DNA of 64,000 nucleotides from contig BSYQ01000001.1 of assembly GCA_030272585.1 (NCBI GenBank), positions 6,510,001 to 6,574,000 on the forward strand, written 5' to 3'. The translations under genes and the position numbers were made by a program. Under the pieces are notes generated by a model. It saw nothing but the letters and a program-made list of their open reading frames with translations, was not told the origin of the DNA and did no database searches. Shown here one piece after another: positions 60,140 through 64,000 of this stretch (positions are counted from its first letter, which is position 1; each line of letters opens with the position of its first letter). This DNA comes from Bryopsis sp. KO-2023 (lineage: Eukaryota > Chlorophyta > Ulvophyceae > Bryopsidales > Bryopsidaceae).

Positions 60140-63100
60140 TAAAAAAAAACTTTTTACAGTACAGCTTCAAATGCCAAAGACAAAGATTAGGGTGAAGAAA
60201 AAGGAAGAAGAAGAAGAAGAGTGTTTCAAAGCAAAAGAAAGAAAGAAAGAAAGAAAAAGAGGATGTGATAGAATGTATACGATGCTCCAGTTAACAGTAA
60301 TGGTACTGGAGCGTGCGAAAATGCAGTAGGGGTGGGGTTTATACTATGTGTAGTGTATTGCCAGTAAAAAGTTTGTGTGTCTTGTCCCACGAATTGCACG
60401 TGTTTTTTTTTGTTGCTTTTTTTTTTACATTCGTTTTTTTTTTTTTTTACTTATAAGAAAAAAAAAAGATATTTGCATTTTAAATTGTTTTTCCTCCCGA
60501 CAAGGAAATCAGACAACGAGAGTCGGAAAGAAAAAAAAAGAAAGAAGATGATTAAGAATGGAGAAGGTTTTTTAAAGAAAAAAAAAAGAAGAGATGGGAT
60601 CTATGTGCGAATATGTGTGCAACGGGTTTTTTTTGGTTTTTGTTTTGGGTTTTTTTTGTTTCTCTCCATTTTTTTTATCTTTGGTTATTTAGGATATCCA
60701 AAGTGAAAAAAAAAAGAGAAAGAAGAGAGAGAGAAAAAAAAAAGAAAGAAAGAAAGAAAGAAAAAAAGAAGAGGAAATGGAGAAAAAAGAAATCGCTCGC
60801 TTGTGTGGGGTTTTTTGGTGTTTTTTTTTTCTTCTTTTTTTTTGTCTTTTTTCTTTTTTCTACTGAAAAACAAACATTTCGGGTCGAGGTTATACAGAGG
60901 CTTGGTCTTTTGGGAAACACAAGGGAGCAGAGGTGAGAGTGTCTAGATGACCAATGCATGTGCTCGGGGCGAAAGATGATATAAGCGACATTTTCGATGC
61001 GTTTTTGGGAGGGTGGGAAGGGAAGGGGGAAAAAAAGGAACACGAAATATATATATAAATATATATATATGTCCAGATATGTATCGGGTTTTTTGGGGAA
61101 GAAAGAAAGGTATATCTATATATATATAAAAAAGACATTTGGGGTTGTAGTGGTTGGTCAGCATTATATGAAAGTAGATTTACAGGGTTTTTCTTTAGTG
61201 TCGGGGCTCTTTCGTCATAGGTTACAACCACGAATTTTGTGGCAAATTCTTGATTCCGGGGGTGGCATATAAAAAGCGGAAAAGAGAAAGGAAAAAAAAG
61301 GAAAAATTTTCGAAAGTGGGGGCGGTTTGGGGGGAAAAGAAGTCTGATTTTTATTGCTCTCTGTGGTGTTGTTTTGGAATTTTTCTTCTTGCCCAACCCT
61401 GGGAAAACTTTATGAGGAAAATTATGGGATTCTTGTGTTGATATATAACGATAATGAATATTGGAACAAAAATATATGAAAGGATGGGAGGGGGAAAAAA
61501 AAAGGGAAAGAATGGAGATGAATATGGTGATTCTCGAAAATTCTATTTGCGGTCTTTTTGTAGTGCCGCTGTGGCAAGCATTTTTTTTTGCCATGAGGTT
61601 TCACTTTTATGGGTAAAGGAGAAAAAACATATGTTGAGAAAGAGAGAGAGAGAGAGAAAAAAAAAGATAAAAAAACACAAGAAGAAGAAAGAGAAAAAGA
61701 GAGATATGTATGGTTCAAAGAAAGAAATTGATGTCCCTTCGTATGAGCAAAAAAAAAACACGTCTGGGGTGGGTGGGTGCAAAACTCCATCAAAAAAACA
61801 AGATTCAAAACTAAAAAAAAAACAGAGGATCAGAGAATTTCCCCCAAAACCCCTGTTTCCGAGTGTCTTTTTTTTTGTCTTTTTTTTTTCTTCTTTTCAT
61901 CATTGCTCTCCGGTGAAGAAAGTAATTTTGCTGGATGTGGCTTTGAAGTGATGGTGATGGTTTTGATCGTTGTACATTTAATTCTTTGTTTATTTTTGGG
62001 GTTACGCCAGGGTTTTAAGGGAACAACGAAAAAGTAAACAATGGATTTCAGGAAAATGTTGGCCAGCGTGTGAGGAGGGCGGCTGGAAGCTTCGGTTTCG
62101 AACAAATGTACTCAGGGATTTAACAAAAAAAGCGAAAGTAATAACAAGAAAAAGTAAAAAAAAGATTTAAAAAAAAGGAAAGACTGTAAATGGCTGCTGT
62201 TATGCCGGCTGTTGTTTGTTGACTTCCCCCCTTTTTTTTTGGTTTCCTTTCCCTTTTTCGGATCCTTTTTTTGTGGTGGTGAGGAGGTGGTGAGTTTGGG
62301 TTTTCGTTTCGGAGTGGTGGGAAGAGTGGTGGGGCCTATGCGTGACAATCTTGAAAAAAAAAAAAGGCCGAGAAGTGTGTGTGGCGATATATATTGCACC
62401 AAAAACACAGGCGGAGAGCCTGCTTCGATTAATGCGTAACCAGCTTTGAATAGGTAGGAATGCTAAGTGTATCATTTGGGATGGTATGTTTCAATTTGGG
62501 GGGAAAGGAAAACAAAAAAGGGTGGGGGGGGTTGAAGTGGGAACTTTTCGGGGGGAAGAAAGAAACATAACATGGCTAGATAAGGGAATTTGGGAGGGGG
62601 GGGGGGGGAGGGAAGAAATATGGATGGAAAACACGGATGGGTGGAGTGATGTGATGTTCTATGCAGAAAGGGAAAAAAAAAAGAAGAAAAGGAGAAGAGG
62701 GTGCATACCCAGCATGGGGATTACAGTTTTATTAGTAATTTTGATGTTCGGTGGATAAAACGCAGCCTGTATGGCTCATTTTTTTTTTAAATGGGGGGGG
62801 GGGGGTGGCGGGTTGATGAAACACACAGATGAAGGATTTGTGTGGAAAAGAGAGAGAGAGAAAAAAAAAAAAAAAAGATATTCTATTTAACTTGCAAAAT
62901 TCTCGATGGTGGGGAAACGGGGGAAAGATGGGGTTAGTTACAAAAAGAAGAAAGCATTTCGAGTCCTTTTATTACAACATCTTTTCTCCGAAACCATAAA
63001 TATCCCTCAAGAAAAGAAATGGAAGAAAGGGTGGGGGGGGGGGGGGGGAAATACGTATATGTATATATGTGTTTATATATAGGTAGGATATTATACATAT

Positions 63101-64000
63101 CTATATATATTTGAGGGGAAATTTTAGGGAGGGGACTCGTGAGAGATGGGAACTTTACATGCGACTTTTTGGACCAACTCATTTATGCTGGCCAGACATA
63201 AATGTCGAGGGTGTTTGTTTTGTGGGTTGAATCCTGGGTGTACCATATTTTGTTTTTCTCAACCAAATATCTTTGTACCCTCCCAGATTGGATAAGCAGT
63301 TCCACACCATTTTATTTGACTCTCGGCAAAAGACGCTTTTCTTTTCTTTTTTCTTTCTTTTTTTTTGGGATGGGGGCGGGGGGGAAAAATATACAAACAT
63401 AATGAGAGAGGTGATGATATGCGTTCTGAGTCGTATCGTCCGTTTCGTTTTAAATTTTCTTTCCTCTGCATTGAAATTTGGGATTTAAAAAAAAAAAGAA
63501 AGAGATAAGAAAAAGAGATAAGAAAAAGGATGCTTTCTTTGATTTACATTTTCGGTGTCGGGAGGAGTCGGAGTGGATTATTTTTGGTCGAATGGTGGTG
63601 GTTTTTCTTTTTGCATTTTTGCACCTTTAAATCCCCTTTTATCCCCCTTTCTGCCAGGGTATGATTTTTTGACAATGTTTTTGTCGTAAATTGTCGCAAA
63701 TAAAATCTGGTCCATTGAATCCACCCCTTTGCCTCTATCGATGGGGAATATTGGGATTGCTGATTTGCTGGTCCATATGCTTGGGAACCATCAGGGAGTC
63801 TTTTTGCGGTTTTCTTTTTTTTTTTACAATGTGTTTTTTTTAATGTGTTTTTAAAATTCAAATTTCTGTACTCTGTGGGTTATTTGGGGAGAGAAATTAC
63901 AGATATCAAAAAGAAAAAAAAAAAGCAAGGAACAAAAAAAAAGAAAAAAAAATTGAATGTTTTGGGAATCTTTATTTGTTGATTTTCAAGACATCATGGG
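60140..64000. other. Low-complexity gene-free region
   Basis: Long A, T and G runs, GAAA repeats (60237-60260, 60730-60775), TA-rich patches (61046-61130, 63053-63110) and G runs of 10 or more (62596-62608, 62795-62806, 63033-63048). The many short open frames are compositionally biased and none has family resemblance or splice support. The start may be the 3' UTR of the RGG/poly-Q gene. Confidence 0.65.

Noticed and set aside
60377-62758. Multiple ORFs of 90-235 codons in the last 4 kb
   Set aside because: Low-complexity translations of homopurine and poly-T tracts on both strands.

Overview
The window is nuclear DNA of an intron-rich eukaryote. Most genes carry short GT-AG introns (about 75-450 bases) with T-rich acceptors, next to several intronless genes. 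Gene-rich stretches alternate with low-complexity flanks full of A, T and G runs. No bacterial operon, CRISPR array, tRNA or rRNA is visible. The host group is not fixed by the sequence. An insulin-degrading-enzyme homologue, an XK-related protein and a STRA6-like protein sit beside a HEAT protein and an alpha/beta hydrolase whose closest relatives known to me are plant proteins. I infer an alga, other protist or zoosporic fungus, and exclude a yeast or vertebrate.

Layout: a SET-domain gene (-, 214-1095) is divergent from a 1251-residue HEAT-like gene (+, 1301-10079) whose intron holds a pogo-like DNA transposon remnant. About 5 kb of mostly low-complexity DNA follows, then an XK-related gene (-, 15085-16461) and an M16 metalloprotease (-, 18039-24637). 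The latter is divergent from a STRA6-like gene (+, 25041-29003). ALG8 (+, 30278-33498), a hAT-type MITE (33822-34292), a CELF/Bruno-like RNA-binding gene (+, 34522-37036), a TVP38/TMEM64 gene (-, 38519-39406), an unidentified small gene (+, 39752-41263) and RFC5 (-, 41556-43634) come next. They are followed by a membrane alpha/beta hydrolase (+, 44748-47087), UBE2W (+, 47759-49044), a cyclic-nucleotide-domain K+ channel fused to a calcyphosin-like EF-hand module (+, 50255-55980), an MMTAG2 homologue (-, 57121-58182) and a low-complexity RGG/poly-Q gene (+, 58953-60139). The last 3.9 kb has no recognisable gene.

Exon models were built by hand from splice sites, reading phase and family resemblance. 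For eleven of the twel­ve multi-exon models every exon joins in phase to give one open frame; the unidentified small gene is the exception. The genes do not form one pathway: they cover DNA replication (RFC5), N-glycosylation (ALG8), ubiquitin conjugation (UBE2W), RNA processing (CELF-like), proteolysis (M16) and several membrane proteins.

The strongest candidate for something undescribed is the channel-calcyphosin fusion. Other points of interest are a retained PCNA-binding-like peptide in the pogo remnant, a hAT MITE with perfect 8-bp target duplication, a frame-neutral 27-base microexon inside an RRM, and three GC-AG introns.
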